A DNA stretch of 64,000 bases from Costus lasius (lineage: Eukaryota; Streptophyta; Magnoliopsida; Zingiberales; Costaceae): NCBI GenBank assembly GCA_027563935.2, contig CM050452.1, positions 32,124,850 to 32,188,849 on the forward strand, read 5' to 3'. The stretch's first letter is position 1. Each line of letters starts with the position of its first letter. The notes below the pieces were generated by a model that was not told the origin of the DNA, ran no database searches, and saw only the letters and a list, made by a program, of their open reading frames with translations. Shown piece by piece: positions 41,695 to 53,158 of this stretch. A program made the translations under genes and the position numbers.

Positions 41695-44173
41695 CTAGAA
41701 GTTGAGGAATCTCAACCCCATATCTCTAGCGTGACCATCATGCTTCTGCTGTGCCAAAGCCTTGGTCAATGGGTCTGCCAGATTGTTCTCTGTGTCTACT
41801 CTGCTAATCTTGACATCACCTCTGTCAATGATCTGTCTGATCAGGTGAAATCTTCTGAGTATGTGTTTGGATCTTTGATGAGACCGTGGTTCCTTGGCTT
41901 GTGCAATTGCTCCATTGTTGTCACAGTAGAGTTCAATGGGATCCATTGCACTAGGTACCACTTGAAGATCACATAAGAACTTTCTTATCCAAACAGCTTC
42001 CTTGGCTGCCTCAGAAGCAGCCACATACTCAGCTTCGGTTGTAGAATCTGCTATGGTGGATTGCTTGAAGCTCTTCCAACATACAGCGCCTCCATTTATC
42101 TTGAACACATAGCCGACCTGCGATCTAAAGTCGTCAGGGTCAGACTGGAACGATGCGTCAGTATAGCCCTGCATACTGAGCTCTTCCTGTCCCCCATAGA
42201 CCAAGAACAGATCCTTAGTTCTTCTCAGATACTTTAGGATGTTATTTACAGCCACCCAGTGCTGCAGACCTAGATTGGATTGGTATCGGCTGGTTATGCT
42301 CACAGCATATGCCACATCTGGTCTAGTACACAACATTGCATACATGATCGATCCGACTGCCGAAGCATAAGGAATTTGACTCATGTCATCCCTCTCAGCC
42401 TGTATTGTAGGACACTGGCTCTTTGAGAGAGTAAGGCCATGTCTTACTGGAAGGTTTCCTTTCTTGGATTGCTCCATGTAGAACCTCTCCAGTACCTTAT
42501 CAATGTAAGTACTCTGACTAAGGGCCAGAAGCCTCTTGGATCTATCCCGGTAGATCCTCACGCCTAGAATATAGGCGGCCTCCCCTAAGTCTTTCATCTC
42601 GAAACACTTCCCCAACCATGTCTTCACAGCTTGAAGACTAGGGATGTCGTTTCCGATGAGCAGTATGTCATCAACATACAAGACCAGAAAAATCACCAAG
42701 CTCCCACTGAATTTTCTGTATACACAGGCATCATCTTCGCTTTTGATAAAGCCATAATCTCTCACAGCCTCATCAAATCGAAGATTCCAACTTCGAGATG
42801 CTTGTTTTAATCCATAAATGGACCTCTTTAGCCTGTAGACCTTATTAGCCTCTGCAGGATGGATGAAGCCATCAGGTTGTGACATATACACATCCTCAGT
42901 CAGCTTCCCATTAAGGAACGCTGTCTTCACATCCATCTGCCATATCTCATAGTCATGATATGAAGCTATAGCAAGCAGAATCCGAATGGATTTAATCATG
43001 GCAACCGGCGAGAAGGTTTCATCATAGTCCACCCCGTGGACTTGTTTAAATCCTTTAGCCACTAGTCTACCCTTATAGGTAACTATTTTGCCATCCATGT
43101 CTGTCTTCCTCTTGAAGACCCATTTACACCCTATGGGTTTTACCCCATCAGGCAGCTCAACCAAATCCCAGACTTGGTTAGCCGACATGGAATCCATCTC
43201 GGATCGCATGGCATCAAGCCATTTCTCGGAGTCCGATCCACTGACCGCCTCATCATAGGTTCTGGGTTCATCCTCAATGATGAAGATCCCATCGTGTTGG
43301 GTCGGTAGCGACCCATACCTTTCAGGTGCACGACGAATTCTCCCAGACCTACGCGGGACCTGTGTCTGAGCCTCAGGTTGCCTAGCAACCGGTGCAGGTG
43401 GCTCAGATTCCATCTCTTTGTCTTGTGCTTGCACTTGGACCTCATCCAAGTCAAACTTCCTCCCACTAACTTCTTTCATAAGAAATTCTTTCTCTAGAAA
43501 GACAGCACCCTGAGCAACAAAAACTTTGTTCTCGGTTGGGACATAGAAGTAGTATCCTTTAGTTTCCTTAGGATACCCCACAAACACACACTTATTAGAT
43601 TTAGGTTCTAGCTTGCTAGAATCCTGACGTTTGACATAAGCCTCACATCCCCAGATCCTGATAAACGCGAGACTAGGGCGTCTCCCGTTCCACATCTCGT
43701 ATGGTATTTTGGAGACACTCTTAGATGGAACATTATTCAGTATCAGAGAAGCTGTTTCTAGTGCATGCCCCTAGAATGATGAAGGTAGAGTTGCATGACT
43801 CATCATGGATCGAACCATATCCAATAAAGTTCGATTTCTCCTTTCAGACACACCATTCCATTGAGGTGTTCCAGGAGGAGTGAGTTGGGATATGATCCCA
43901 CACTCTGTCAGATAGTCAAAGAACTCACCGCTCAGGTATTCTCCACCTCGATCTGATCGAAGAGCTTTAATCGATCTTCAAAGCTAGTTCTCTACTTCAT
44001 TCTTGAACTCCTTGAATTTCTCAAAGGATTTAGATTTATGTCTCATTAAGTAGACATAGCCATACCTACTGAAGTCATCAGTGAAGGTAATGAAGTAGTT
44101 GTACCCTCCTCTAGCTTGTTTATTGAAGGGCCCACACACATCAGTATGTATGAGATCTAATAAACCTTCTGCC
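41695..44173 (-). pseudogene. E8: integrase-RT-RNase H with a few stops
   Basis: From right to left this holds the integrase core, the connection region, reverse transcriptase (YVDDI near 42680) and RNase H with TDASFQS, STTEAEYVAAS and CDNNGAIA. The last 666 codons (43695-41695) are uninterrupted. Upstream in the same frame there are three nonsense codons (43773, 43980, 43986) and no frameshift. One replaces the tryptophan of FWG (TGG to TAG) and one a glutamine (CAG to TAG). This is far better preserved than E2 pol, to which it is closely related. Confidence 0.9.
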
Positions 44174-45852
44174 TGTTGGGGTATGCCCTTAAGGCTAATG
44201 TTTGAGGCCTTGGGATTGTATAAGTATCATGTAATAAACTCTTAAGTTTATAAAGGCATGGTTATTATTCAGGTTGTTACCTTGTCTGCTGTAATAAGTG
44301 TACTTCTGAATAATGTCTCAAAGCTGTTCAGCTAGGCTGACAGGCTATATGTCCTTAGTCGAGATATCTTGGTGAACATGAGACAGCCTTGATATGATTG
44401 AGACTGATATGAGTGCTAATCTTATAGGATGCTTCGAGCATGGAATAAGATGTAGACTCATGGGTACATTGGATGTACTGGACAGACCCTACTCGGATAT
44501 TCCATTGCTTGTCACAATGTGAATGATCCTTGTAAGCACTAAGTGGCACATGTCCTTTGACTTGAGATCACTTATGTTTCTAAATGATGATTGTCATTGT
44601 TTTGAGGTAGTTCAATATCATTTGAAACATAATGATTATAGACTATCTTGGATGGTGAGCTTGAGTCAGGTTAGGGCACTTGTGATAGATAAAGGATTGC
44701 CGTCTCCTTGTTTAAGGAGTGTGATGTTCTAAAGGGCCCCCCTATATGAGATGATTGAGGAAGTGTATGGCCATACCCAGATGACTATGTGCATCTGATC
44801 TAATCATGCTCATCGTATTGGAGTTACAGGCTTGACATGCTTGTCCAATAAGAACATCCAGTGGCAAAGGAATCATGCATGCCTAGTGAGTTGATTCACA
44901 CTTATGCTGTGGTTGGGTGGAGTCTTGGAAGACTCTTTCCTTTATATCGGGAGACAGTGATGTGTTGCTAGATACCCCTCGCTGATCGTGATAACGTAAG
45001 TTATCGTTACCGACATTTAAAGGAAACCCTTAGGGTCGCACAATTTGATGATATGTCTACTTAAGTCAGATCGTGTGGACTGAATTGTTCGAGTTCAGTT
45101 TAAAGGAGATTAAACTCTGATTGTAAGTGAGATCCAGTCTGATCATGTTTGATTGATTAGGGCTTGAGATCGGTAAGCTTAGATCGAGAGTGTGGATGCT
45201 AGATCGAAGAGATCAAGAGCATTAAAAGGATGAACGGTCAGATTTTGAACCTTAGGGTTTAATTTGGTCTGAACCGATTATTGGGTTGATTTGGTTTGGT
45301 CATTGGACCAATTGAATTGAACCGGCTCACATGTGAGCGCTTGGTTCATTTGATAGGAGAGCTATGCGTTTGGTTCACTTCATGTGAACGCATAACGCAA
45401 GCTTTGATGACTTGCCATTTATGGCATTTCGGTTTGACAATTGTGATGAATGTCTCCACATTCGATCACAAGTTTGGCTAACGCTCCTCTCCATCATCTT
45501 GCTCTCGACGACACACACTTTCTTGTGTGGTGAAAGTGACGAGAAGAAAGATCGGCCAAGAGTTCATCATCTCCTTCATGCGATAAGACCCCTTGAAGCT
45601 TTTGCTAGCACAAAGTTGAGAAGGGAGTAGTCTTTGTCTTCTTGTGTGCGCACCTTTTGGAGGAGAGCAACCTTGTTTTCTTCTTCCAAGCCGCCTTCCA
45701 TCCATGGCAATGGTAAGATCATATCATGATCTTAAGTTGGTTTAAGTTGATTATATAGTTCATATGCGATCTTTAGAAGCCCTTTTTCCGCATTGCATGC
45801 TAGATGCGCATGTATAGGGTTTCCCCCCCCCCCCTTATAAGGGGTTCCTACA
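44174..45852 (+). repeat. E9 5' LTR
   Basis: 1679 bp, TGTTGGGGTATGCC to GGTTCCTACA. U3 hairpins are at 44955-45036. U5 holds ATG-GCA-ATG followed by donor GTAAGA (GT at 45713) and a 12-base C run at 45823-45834. I see no canonical TATA box. Confidence 0.95.
44955..45036 (+). promoter_or_regulatory. Family C U3 cluster of three hairpins
   Basis: CAGTGA (44955-44960) pairs with TCGCTG (44979-44984), with one G-T pair, around the 18-nt loop TGTGTTGCTAGATACCCC, identical to that of E1. GATAAC (44990-44995) pairs with GTTATC (45000-45005). ACCC (45026-45029) pairs with GGGT (45033-45036). Confidence 0.6.
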
Positions 45853-45854
45853 GC

Positions 45855-45866
45855 TGGTATCAGAGC
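45855..45866 (+). other. E9 primer binding site (initiator-Met tRNA)
   Basis: TGGTATCAGAGC, two bases after the 5' LTR. Confidence 0.95.
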
Positions 45867-47170
45867 TAGGCTCTCCATATGATCTATATGATTGCTAGAA
45901 GTGTTTGTGATCCATGCTTCTTGCGCTTACTTGATGCTTTGTTTTCATGATGCATGGTTACATGTACATGTAGATTGCGCTTGTATCATGCTAACATGTA
46001 GATTGCGCTTGTATCATGGGCTATGTATGCGCTCCCCCTTGAAGGGGACCCCCTAAAGTTTGCGCTCCCCCTTGAAGGGGACCCCCTTAGATCTAAGGGT
46101 TATCAACTTTGTTTGTATGTTTGCGCATGCTCTAAGTGTTTTACAAAACTTACATCTTGCGCGGTTGATTAGATCTAAGGTGCCACTACATTAAATCCTT
46201 AAATGGGTTGATGGGGTTGAAGGCATCATCTAGTATAGATCAAGCTAGTCTGATCAGACCATCTGACAGCCTAGATGGGTCGACCAGATAGCACCTGTGC
46301 GCAAGCACGAGGTGGCTATAGGTTGACTGCATCAAAGGCGTGTAGCGAGGTCTGGTTGAGACAATTACTGAACATACTTGAGTTAGGCCCGGGGTCACAC
46401 CCGCTTGCCAAAACTCATGAGGGTGGTTCAGCCCTTGACGCATGCATGGTTGACCATCAGGTCAACACGGGTCAGTTAGGACTCGGTGCATGCAAGGGCA
46501 AAAGATCTAACTAGATGGATGAGTGGATCCCCATCAATGGACCATTGTAAGGTTGTAGGGCTCATAAGGAAATTAAAATTGATGCCATGGGGTTTTTTCA
46601 AAATTTTAATTTCTTGATTGGATCACATGTTGATTGAACCATATGCTTGTTTATTTAGTCTTATGTGGGTTGCCCATTTGTGTGCTGTGCTGGGGCCTGC
46701 GTGCCTGGATTTAAAAAATTGTAAATTAATTTGTGATCTGCGAATCACATTGTACTTAATTTATAATATGTAGTTGACCTGCGAGTCAACCTTGTCTAGA
46801 TAGATCAAATGTACTTTGATTAGACAAGAGCACAAAAGCACACATCCAAGAGGGGCATTCACCTGGTGGTGCACCTGAGGTGCTCTTGGCGCTAGGGCCC
46901 TAGGTTGGACCAGATGAGATGCCAAGGAGCTCGAGTGAAGACTTAAGTAAAATTAAGGTCTTACTAGGGTTCATGGGCTTTTACCACATAAGATCATGCT
47001 TTCTACTTATTGCTAATAATTAGAATTGCATGTTTAAGTTTATCTTCTACTATAGCCATAGGATATGCCTGATAGTAAGAAGATAAAAGACCGTTAAAAT
47101 CCAACGCTAACATATCAAGCTCGATAAGCCTTCTGACGCGAAACCTCACCTTTCTGATTATCGTTGGAGC

Positions 47171-47518
47171 CGTGTTGAACCCACTTAGTGGGCACGTCCA
47201 TCTATCTTCAGACGGTGCTGGATTTCACCTGCGTGTTACAGAGTTGGGATTTATCCCCTCTCGTTGCTCAGCATAGCACGTGGTGGTCCAGGGAGTAGGT
47301 CAGGTCAGCTTGACCATGTAGGCTACATATGTGGCGCATATGGTAGCACATGGAGGCAGCCATCTCTGGGATCAGAGACTGTGTTGTACCAACTCAGTTG
47401 GCACAGTCTGCTGGATTGCCAAGATGAAGGGGAATCGCACGGGTTGGCGATTGGCTGGGACAGCCTACCAGAAATTAGTGCTTGTCATCTCTGTGCAACT
47501 TATCTCGCCTGAGCGGGA
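47171..47518 (+). other. Family C leader: three bulged hairpins
   Basis: I: CGTG-ttgaa-CCCAC-TTA-GTGGG-CACG. II: AGACTGTG-ttgta-CCAAC-TCA-GTTGG-CACAGTCT (47376-47409), with the five-base bulge TTGTA also seen in E2 hairpin II. III: TCTCGC-CTGA-GCGGGA (47503-47518), with one G-T pair. Positions and flanks (for example CGCGGAGACC after III) match those of E1. Confidence 0.75.
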
Positions 47519-47709
47519 CGCGGAGACCAAGTATGAAATCTGGATCCCATCTCACTAAAAGAGTATTACTCTTTCGGACTGTTTACTGGATTTTTCAGTC
47601 AGACAAAATAGTGAGAAAAAGAATCTTTCTTAAGTCCTGGATTGATTCTGAACATTGATACTGACCTTGTTGTTCTTGCTTGTTGTAGATTCCTGCAGCA
47701 ACGAACACC

Positions 47710-50700
47710 ATGAGCTTCAATGTGCGATCCCTACTGGAAAGGGAGAAGTTTGCTGGGCCGAACTTCTCTGACTGGTTTGGACACCTTAAGATCGTTCTTA
47801 AGGCAGAGAGGAAACTGTATGTCCTCGAGACGGCGATACCGCCGCAGCCCGCTCCGAACGCCGCAAGGGCGGTTTGGGATGCCTACGAAAAGCACGTCAA
47901 TGATAGCATTGATGTCGCTTGCCTGATGCTAGCGTCTATGACGCCACCGCTGCAGCGTCAGCATGAGGATATGTCGGCTATAGAGATTATAGCGAACCTC
48001 AAGATGCTGTATGCTGCACAGGCGAGGACTGAGCGCTATAATCTGACGAAGCTCTTCTTTCAGAGCAAACTGGCTGAGGGGAGCCCAGTGGGAGCTCACG
48101 TGCTCAAGATGATTGGGCACAAGGAGGCTCTGGAGAAACTGGGGCATACCATCAACCAGGAGCTTGCTGTGGATATTATTCTGCAGTCTCTCCCGCCTTC
48201 TTTCGATGCGTTCATCATTAACTTTAATATGAACAAAATCGATTGTACGCCGGCAGAGCTGCTGAATATGCTCTTGACTACTGAGGAAACTCTGAAGGGT
48301 AAGCCTTCAACCTCTGTCTTGATGGTTCCTTCTAGGAACAAGAAGAAGGGGAAGAAGGGCAAGGCCCCTGTCAAGAACTACAGTAAGGCCCTGAAACAGA
48401 AGGTGAAGCGGTCGAAGGATAACAGGTGTTTCCACTGTGGCCAGCTGGGTCACTGGAAAAAGGACTGTAAAGCGCTCCAAGGAGATAAGAGGGGAAGCAT
48501 CGCTTCTGGCTCAGGTATATATGTGACTGAGGTCATGTTATCTTCTTCTACTATATCATGGGTGTTGGACACTGCATGTGGAGTTCACATTTGTTCAAAT
48601 GTGCAGGAACTCAAGAGAAGAAGGCAGGTGGGACAGCATGAGGTAGACCTACGAGTTGGAAACGGGGCACGGGTTGCTGCTGTTGCTGTAGGAGACTATT
48701 TCATTACTTTACCATCTGGCATTGTATTAGAATTAAACAATTGTTATTTTGTACCAAGTATCACAAAGAATATTATCTCTATTCCTGCTCTTGTCAGGAA
48801 AGGATTTGCCTTTGAATGCAATATTTCAAAGTGTGTTTTATCTCTAGATAATATTGTGTATGCAACTGTTTCAATTAACAATGGGTTATACATGTTGGAC
48901 ATGGAAAATTCTATACAAAACATTGATAATAAGAAAGCCAAGTATGCTGATGACAGCACCTTGCTATGGCATAGTCGTTTAGGCCATATAAACGAGAAGC
49001 GCATTAAGCGGTTGCATGATCATGGACTGCTGGGATCATTCTCCAATGGGGAGATTGATACATGCAAAGCTTGTTTGATGGGTAAAATGACGAAGTCACC
49101 TTTTCCTCACAAAGGTCAAAGGACTTCAGGTTTACTGGACCTTATACACAGTGATGTGTGTGGGCCATTTAGTAAACATGCCAGAGGTGGCTATCAGTAC
49201 TTCATTACCTTTACTGATGATTTCAGTAGGTATGGATATGTCTATTTAATGAGACATAAAAGTGAATCTTTTGACAAGTTCAAAGAGTTCAAAAATGAAG
49301 TACAAAATCAGTTAGGCCGAAATATCAAGGCACTTCGTTCTGATCGAGGTGGTGAATACCTGAGTCATACGTTTACTGACTATCTGAAGGAGTGTGGGAT
49401 TATCTCACAGCTCACTCCGCCAGGAACACCGCAGTGGAATGGTGTGTCCGAGAGGAGAAATAGAACGTTACTTGATATGGTTCGTTCTATGATGAGTCAG
49501 GCTACTCTTCCATATTCCTTTTGGGGTTTTGCACTGGAAACAGCTGCAAAGGTACTAAACCGAGTGCCATCCAAGGCAGTTTCAAAGACGCCATATGAGT
49601 TATGGTATGGGAAACAGCCTAGCTTGACATTTATCAGGATCTGGGGTTGCGAGGCTTATGTCAAAAAGCTCGCCTCTGGGAAACTAGAGAGCAGATCTGA
49701 CAAATGCATCTTTGTCGGTTACCCTAAGGAAACGAAGGGTTATTATTTCTACGATCCCAAAGAGAACAAGGTGTTTGTTGCTCGGACGGCCATATTTCTT
49801 GAGAAGGAATTTCTTCTGCAAGAGGCCAGTGGGAGAGAAATAAAGCTGGATGAGAATCCAGAGGAAGGACAAAGTAGTCAAGCACAGTTGGATGAGCCTG
49901 AGCCGGTAGAACAGGTTACTGAACAACCTGAGGCTCAAATAACACGGGAACCGCGAAGATCGGGAAGGATCCGTCGACAGCCTGAGCGCTATGACGGAGT
50001 CTATATCATTGAAAATGATGAACCCCTAACTTATGCGGATGCGGTCAGTGGACCGGAGTCAGCTAGATGGCTTGATGCTATGCGAGCCGAGATGGACTCC
50101 ATGTCAGATAACCAAGTCTGGGATTTGGTTGATCCGCCTCCGGGAGTAATCCCTATAGGCTGTAAATGGATCTTCAAGAAGAAGATTGACATGGATGGTA
50201 ACGTGGTTACCTATAAGGGCAGGCTAGTTGCGAAAGGTTTCAAACAAATCTACGGGATAGATTATGATGAAACTTTCTCACCTGTAGCCATGTTTAAGTC
50301 TATTCGGATTCTTTTCGCGATAGCTGCATATTACGATTATGAGATCTGGCAGATGGATGTGAAGACAGCTTTCCTTAATGGAAATCTGGATGAGGATGTG
50401 TATATGACACAACCGGAAGGTTTCACTAATCCATCAGATCGTCATAAAATATGCAAGTTAAAGAAGTCCATTTATGGACTTAAACAAGCATCTAGGAGCT
50501 GGAATATTCATTTTGATGAATCAATCTCTGAGTTTGGTTTCATCAAGAACGAGGATGACCCGTGTGTATATAAGAGGTTTAGTGGGAGCGTAATTACATT
50601 CCTAATCCTCTACGTCGATGATATCTTAATCATTGGAAACGATATTCCTGAACTGCATGCTGTTAAGGCATGGTTAGGAAAATGTTTTCAGATGAAAGAT

Positions 50701-51594
50701 CTAGGAGAAGCAGCCTATGTACTAGGTGTGAAGATCTACCGGGATAGATCTAAGAGGCTTCTCGGGCTGTGCCAGAGTACTTACATCGATAAGGTCCTGG
50801 AGAGATTCCATTTAGAGAATTCTAAACGTGGATATCTTCCAGTCAGACATGGTCTGAATCTTTCGAAGAGTCAGTGTCCACAAACACAGACTGAGAAAGA
50901 TGAAATGGACAATACGCCTTATGCTTCGGCTATTGGGTCCATTATGTATGCGATGTTGTGTACTCGCCCAGACGTCGCTTACGGGTTAAGCGTGACCAGT
51001 CGATTCCAAAGTAATCAAGGATTGGCGCACTGGATTGCGGTCAAGAACATTTTAAAATATCTGCGGAGGACCAAAGATATGTTCTTGATATATGGTGGTC
51101 AGGAAGAACTCAGTATAGAGGGATATACTGACGCTTCGTTCCAGTCGGACCAGGATGATTTCCGATCGCAATCAGGCTATGTTTTTAGCTTGAATGGTGG
51201 AGCAGTGGTGTGGAAGAGCTTCAAACAGTCAACTGTTGCTGATTCCACAACAGAAGCCGAGTATGTTGCAGCCTCGGAAGCATCTAAGGAGGCAGTGTGG
51301 ATTCGTAAGTTCATGAGAGAACTTGGTGTCGTTCCTTCGAGTGCTGATCCTTTGGTTATCTTCTGTGATAACACTGGAGCAATTGCACAAGCAAAGGAAC
51401 CGCGGTCGCACCAGAAGTCCAAGCACATACAGAGACGGTTTCACTTGATCCGGGAGATCATTGATCGTGGCGAGATCAAAATATGCAAGGTTCATACAGA
51501 TGACAATCTGGCAGACCCACTTACCAAGCCTCTGGCGCAGCAGAAGCATGAGAAGCACTGTAATAATATGGGTTTGAGATTTCTCAACCATTAG
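47710..51594 (+). CDS. E9 gag-pol polyprotein (copia, 1294 aa)
   Basis: Uninterrupted frame with the same order as in E3. CCHC knuckle residues 240-253, protease Asp 287 (DTAC), pre-integrase Trp 420, integrase Asp 482/Asp 545/Glu 581, reverse-transcriptase Asp 970 and 971 in YVDD, RNase H Asp 1141, Glu 1184, Asp 1220. All enzymes look competent apart from the unusual DTA protease motif. It differs from E3 and E10 by scattered substitutions, for example histidine for arginine before FDESISE. The frame survives although the element's 3' LTR is broken, which fits a young insertion disabled later. An N-terminal extension of ten residues is predicted if the leader is spliced. Confidence 0.97.
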   Translation: MSFNVRSLLEREKFAGPNFSDWFGHLKIVLKAERKLYVLETAIPPQPAPNAARAVWDAYEKHVNDSIDVACLMLASMTPPLQRQHEDMSAIEIIANLKMLYAAQARTERYNLTKLFFQSKLAEGSPVGAHVLKMIGHKEALEKLGHTINQELAVDIILQSLPPSFDAFIINFNMNKIDCTPAELLNMLLTTEETLKGKPSTSVLMVPSRNKKKGKKGKAPVKNYSKALKQKVKRSKDNRCFHCGQLGHWKKDCKALQGDKRGSIASGSGIYVTEVMLSSSTISWVLDTACGVHICSNVQELKRRRQVGQHEVDLRVGNGARVAAVAVGDYFITLPSGIVLELNNCYFVPSITKNIISIPALVRKGFAFECNISKCVLSLDNIVYATVSINNGLYMLDMENSIQNIDNKKAKYADDSTLLWHSRLGHINEKRIKRLHDHGLLGSFSNGEIDTCKACLMGKMTKSPFPHKGQRTSGLLDLIHSDVCGPFSKHARGGYQYFITFTDDFSRYGYVYLMRHKSESFDKFKEFKNEVQNQLGRNIKALRSDRGGEYLSHTFTDYLKECGIISQLTPPGTPQWNGVSERRNRTLLDMVRSMMSQATLPYSFWGFALETAAKVLNRVPSKAVSKTPYELWYGKQPSLTFIRIWGCEAYVKKLASGKLESRSDKCIFVGYPKETKGYYFYDPKENKVFVARTAIFLEKEFLLQEASGREIKLDENPEEGQSSQAQLDEPEPVEQVTEQPEAQITREPRRSGRIRRQPERYDGVYIIENDEPLTYADAVSGPESARWLDAMRAEMDSMSDNQVWDLVDPPPGVIPIGCKWIFKKKIDMDGNVVTYKGRLVAKGFKQIYGIDYDETFSPVAMFKSIRILFAIAAYYDYEIWQMDVKTAFLNGNLDEDVYMTQPEGFTNPSDRHKICKLKKSIYGLKQASRSWNIHFDESISEFGFIKNEDDPCVYKRFSGSVITFLILYVDDILIIGNDIPELHAVKAWLGKCFQMKDLGEAAYVLGVKIYRDRSKRLLGLCQSTYIDKVLERFHLENSKRGYLPVRHGLNLSKSQCPQTQTEKDEMDNTPYASAIGSIMYAMLCTRPDVAYGLSVTSRFQSNQGLAHWIAVKNILKYLRRTKDMFLIYGGQEELSIEGYTDASFQSDQDDFRSQSGYVFSLNGGAVVWKSFKQSTVADSTTEAEYVAASEASKEAVWIRKFMRELGVVPSSADPLVIFCDNTGAIAQAKEPRSHQKSKHIQRRFHLIREIIDRGEIKICKVHTDDNLADPLTKPLAQQKHEKHCNNMGLRFLNH

Positions 51595-51596
51595 AT

Positions 51597-51614
51597 TAAG
51601 TGCAAGTGGGAGAT
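51597..51614 (+). other. E9 polypurine tract
   Basis: TAAGTGCAAGTGGGAGAT immediately before the 3' LTR. Confidence 0.8.
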
Positions 51615-53158
51615 TGTTGGGGTATGCCCTTAAGGCTAATGTTTGAGGCCTTGGGATTGTATAAGTATCATGTAATAAACTCTTAAGTTTATAAAGGCAT
51701 GGTTATTATTCAGGTTGTTACCTTGTCTGCTGTAATAAGTGTACTTCTGAATAATGTCTCAAAGCTGTTCAGCTAGGCTGACAGGCTATATGTCCTTAGT
51801 CGAGATATCTTGGTGAACATGAGACAGCCTTGATATGATTGAGACTGATATGAGTGCTAATCTTATAGGATGCTTCGAGCATGGAATAAGATGTAGACTC
51901 ATGGGTACATTGGATGTACTGGACAGACCCTACTCGGATATTCCATTGCTTGTCACAATGTGAATGATCCTTGTAAGCACTAAGTGGCACATGTCCTTTG
52001 ACTTGAGATCACTTATGTTTCTAAATGATGATTGTCATTGTTTTGAGGTAGTTCAATATCATTTGAAACATAATGATTATAGACTATCTTGGATGGTGAG
52101 CTTGAGTCAGGTTAGGGCACTTGTGATAGATAAAGGATTGCCGTCTCCTTGTTTAAGGAGTGTGATGTTCTAAAGGGCCCCCCTATATGAGATGATTGAG
52201 GAAGTGTATGGCCATACCCAGATGACTATGTGCATCTGATCTAATCATGCTCATCGTATTGGAGTTACAGGCTTGACATGCTTGTCCAATAAGAACATCC
52301 AGTGGCAAAGGAATCATGCATGCCTAGTGAGTTGATTCACACTTATGCTGTGGTTGGGTGGAGTCTTGGAAGACTCTTTCCTTTATATCGGGAGACAGTG
52401 ATGTGTTGCTAGATACCCCTCGCTGATCGTGATAACGTAAGTTATCGTTACCGACATTTAAAGGAAACCCTTAGGGTCGCACAATTTGATGATATGGCTA
52501 CTTAAGTCAGATCGTGTGGACTGAATTGTTCGAGTTCAGTTTAAAGGAGATTAAACTCTGATTGTAAGTGAGATCCAGTCTGATCATGTTTGATTGATTA
52601 GGGCTTGAGATCGGTAAGCTTAGATCGAGAGTGTGGATGCTAGATCGAAGAGATCAAGAGCATTAAAAGGATGAACGGTCAGATTTTGAACCTTAGGGTT
52701 TAATTTGGTCTGAACCGATTATTGGGCTGATTTGGTTTGGTCATTGGACCAATTGAATTGAACCGGCTCACATGTGAGCGCTTGGTTCATTTGAGAGGAG
52801 AGCTATGCGTTTGGTTCACTTCATGTGAACGCATAACGCAAGCTTTGATGACTTGCCATTTATGGCATTTCGGTTTGACAATTGTGATGAATGTCTCCAC
52901 ATTCGATCACAAGTTTGGCTAACGCTCCTCTCCATCATCTTGCTCTCGACGACACACACTTTCTTGTGTGGTGAAAGTGACGAGAAGAAAGATCGGCCAA
53001 GAGTTCATCATCTCCTTCATGCGATAAGACCCCTTGAAGCTTTTGCTAGCACAAAGTTGAGAAGGGAGTAGTCTTTGTCTTCTTGTGTGCGCACCTTTTG
53101 GAGGAGATCAACCTTGTTTTCTTCTTCCAAGCCGCCTTCCATCCATGGCAATGGTAAG
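51615..53158 (+). repeat. E9 3' LTR, first part
   Basis: 1544 bp matching the 5' LTR at offset 7441, interrupted by E10 at the predicted splice donor. It continues at 62328-62378 and is then deleted. Confidence 0.95.
53154..53158. repeat. Target site duplication of E10 (left copy)
   Basis: GTAAG before E10 and again at 62328-62332 after it. Rejoining restores the E9 LTR as in 45713-45717. Confidence 0.95.

Larger units (their letters stand above)
39704..44173 (-). mobile_element. E8: E2-like copia element, 3' part
   Basis: Minus-oriented. The 3' LTR is at 39704-41673, followed by the polypurine tract (41674-41691) and pol to 44173, where E9 enters after CTGCC (44169-44173). The element resumes at about 62376 and leaves the window at 64000. 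It is inserted in the E7 LTR. The 5' LTR is outside the window, so its age cannot be judged from LTRs. Confidence 0.9.
45713..47688 (+). other. E9 predicted leader intron
   Basis: Donor GTAAGA follows ATG-GCA-ATG in U5. Branch-like TACTGAC is at 47659-47665, then a T-rich tract and acceptor TTGTTGTAG ending at 47688. The 21 nt to the gag ATG have no stop and stay in frame with the U5 ATG. Only a three-codon upstream ORF (ATG at 45577) lies in the preceding U5. The intron would carry the primer site and all leader hairpins. Confidence 0.6.
45853..47709 (+). other. E9 untranslated leader
   Basis: It contains a 25-bp direct repeat (45966-45990, 45994-46018), two CCCCTTGAAGGGG hairpin units (46028-46093), hairpin I (CGTG-bulge-CCCAC-TTA-GTGGG-CACG, 47171-47196), hairpin II (47376-47409) and hairpin III (47503-47518). 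I find no gene in it. Confidence 0.75.

Noticed and set aside
46028..46093. Short repeats with spacer-like sequence as a CRISPR array
   Set aside because: Only two units, in a plant retrotransposon leader.
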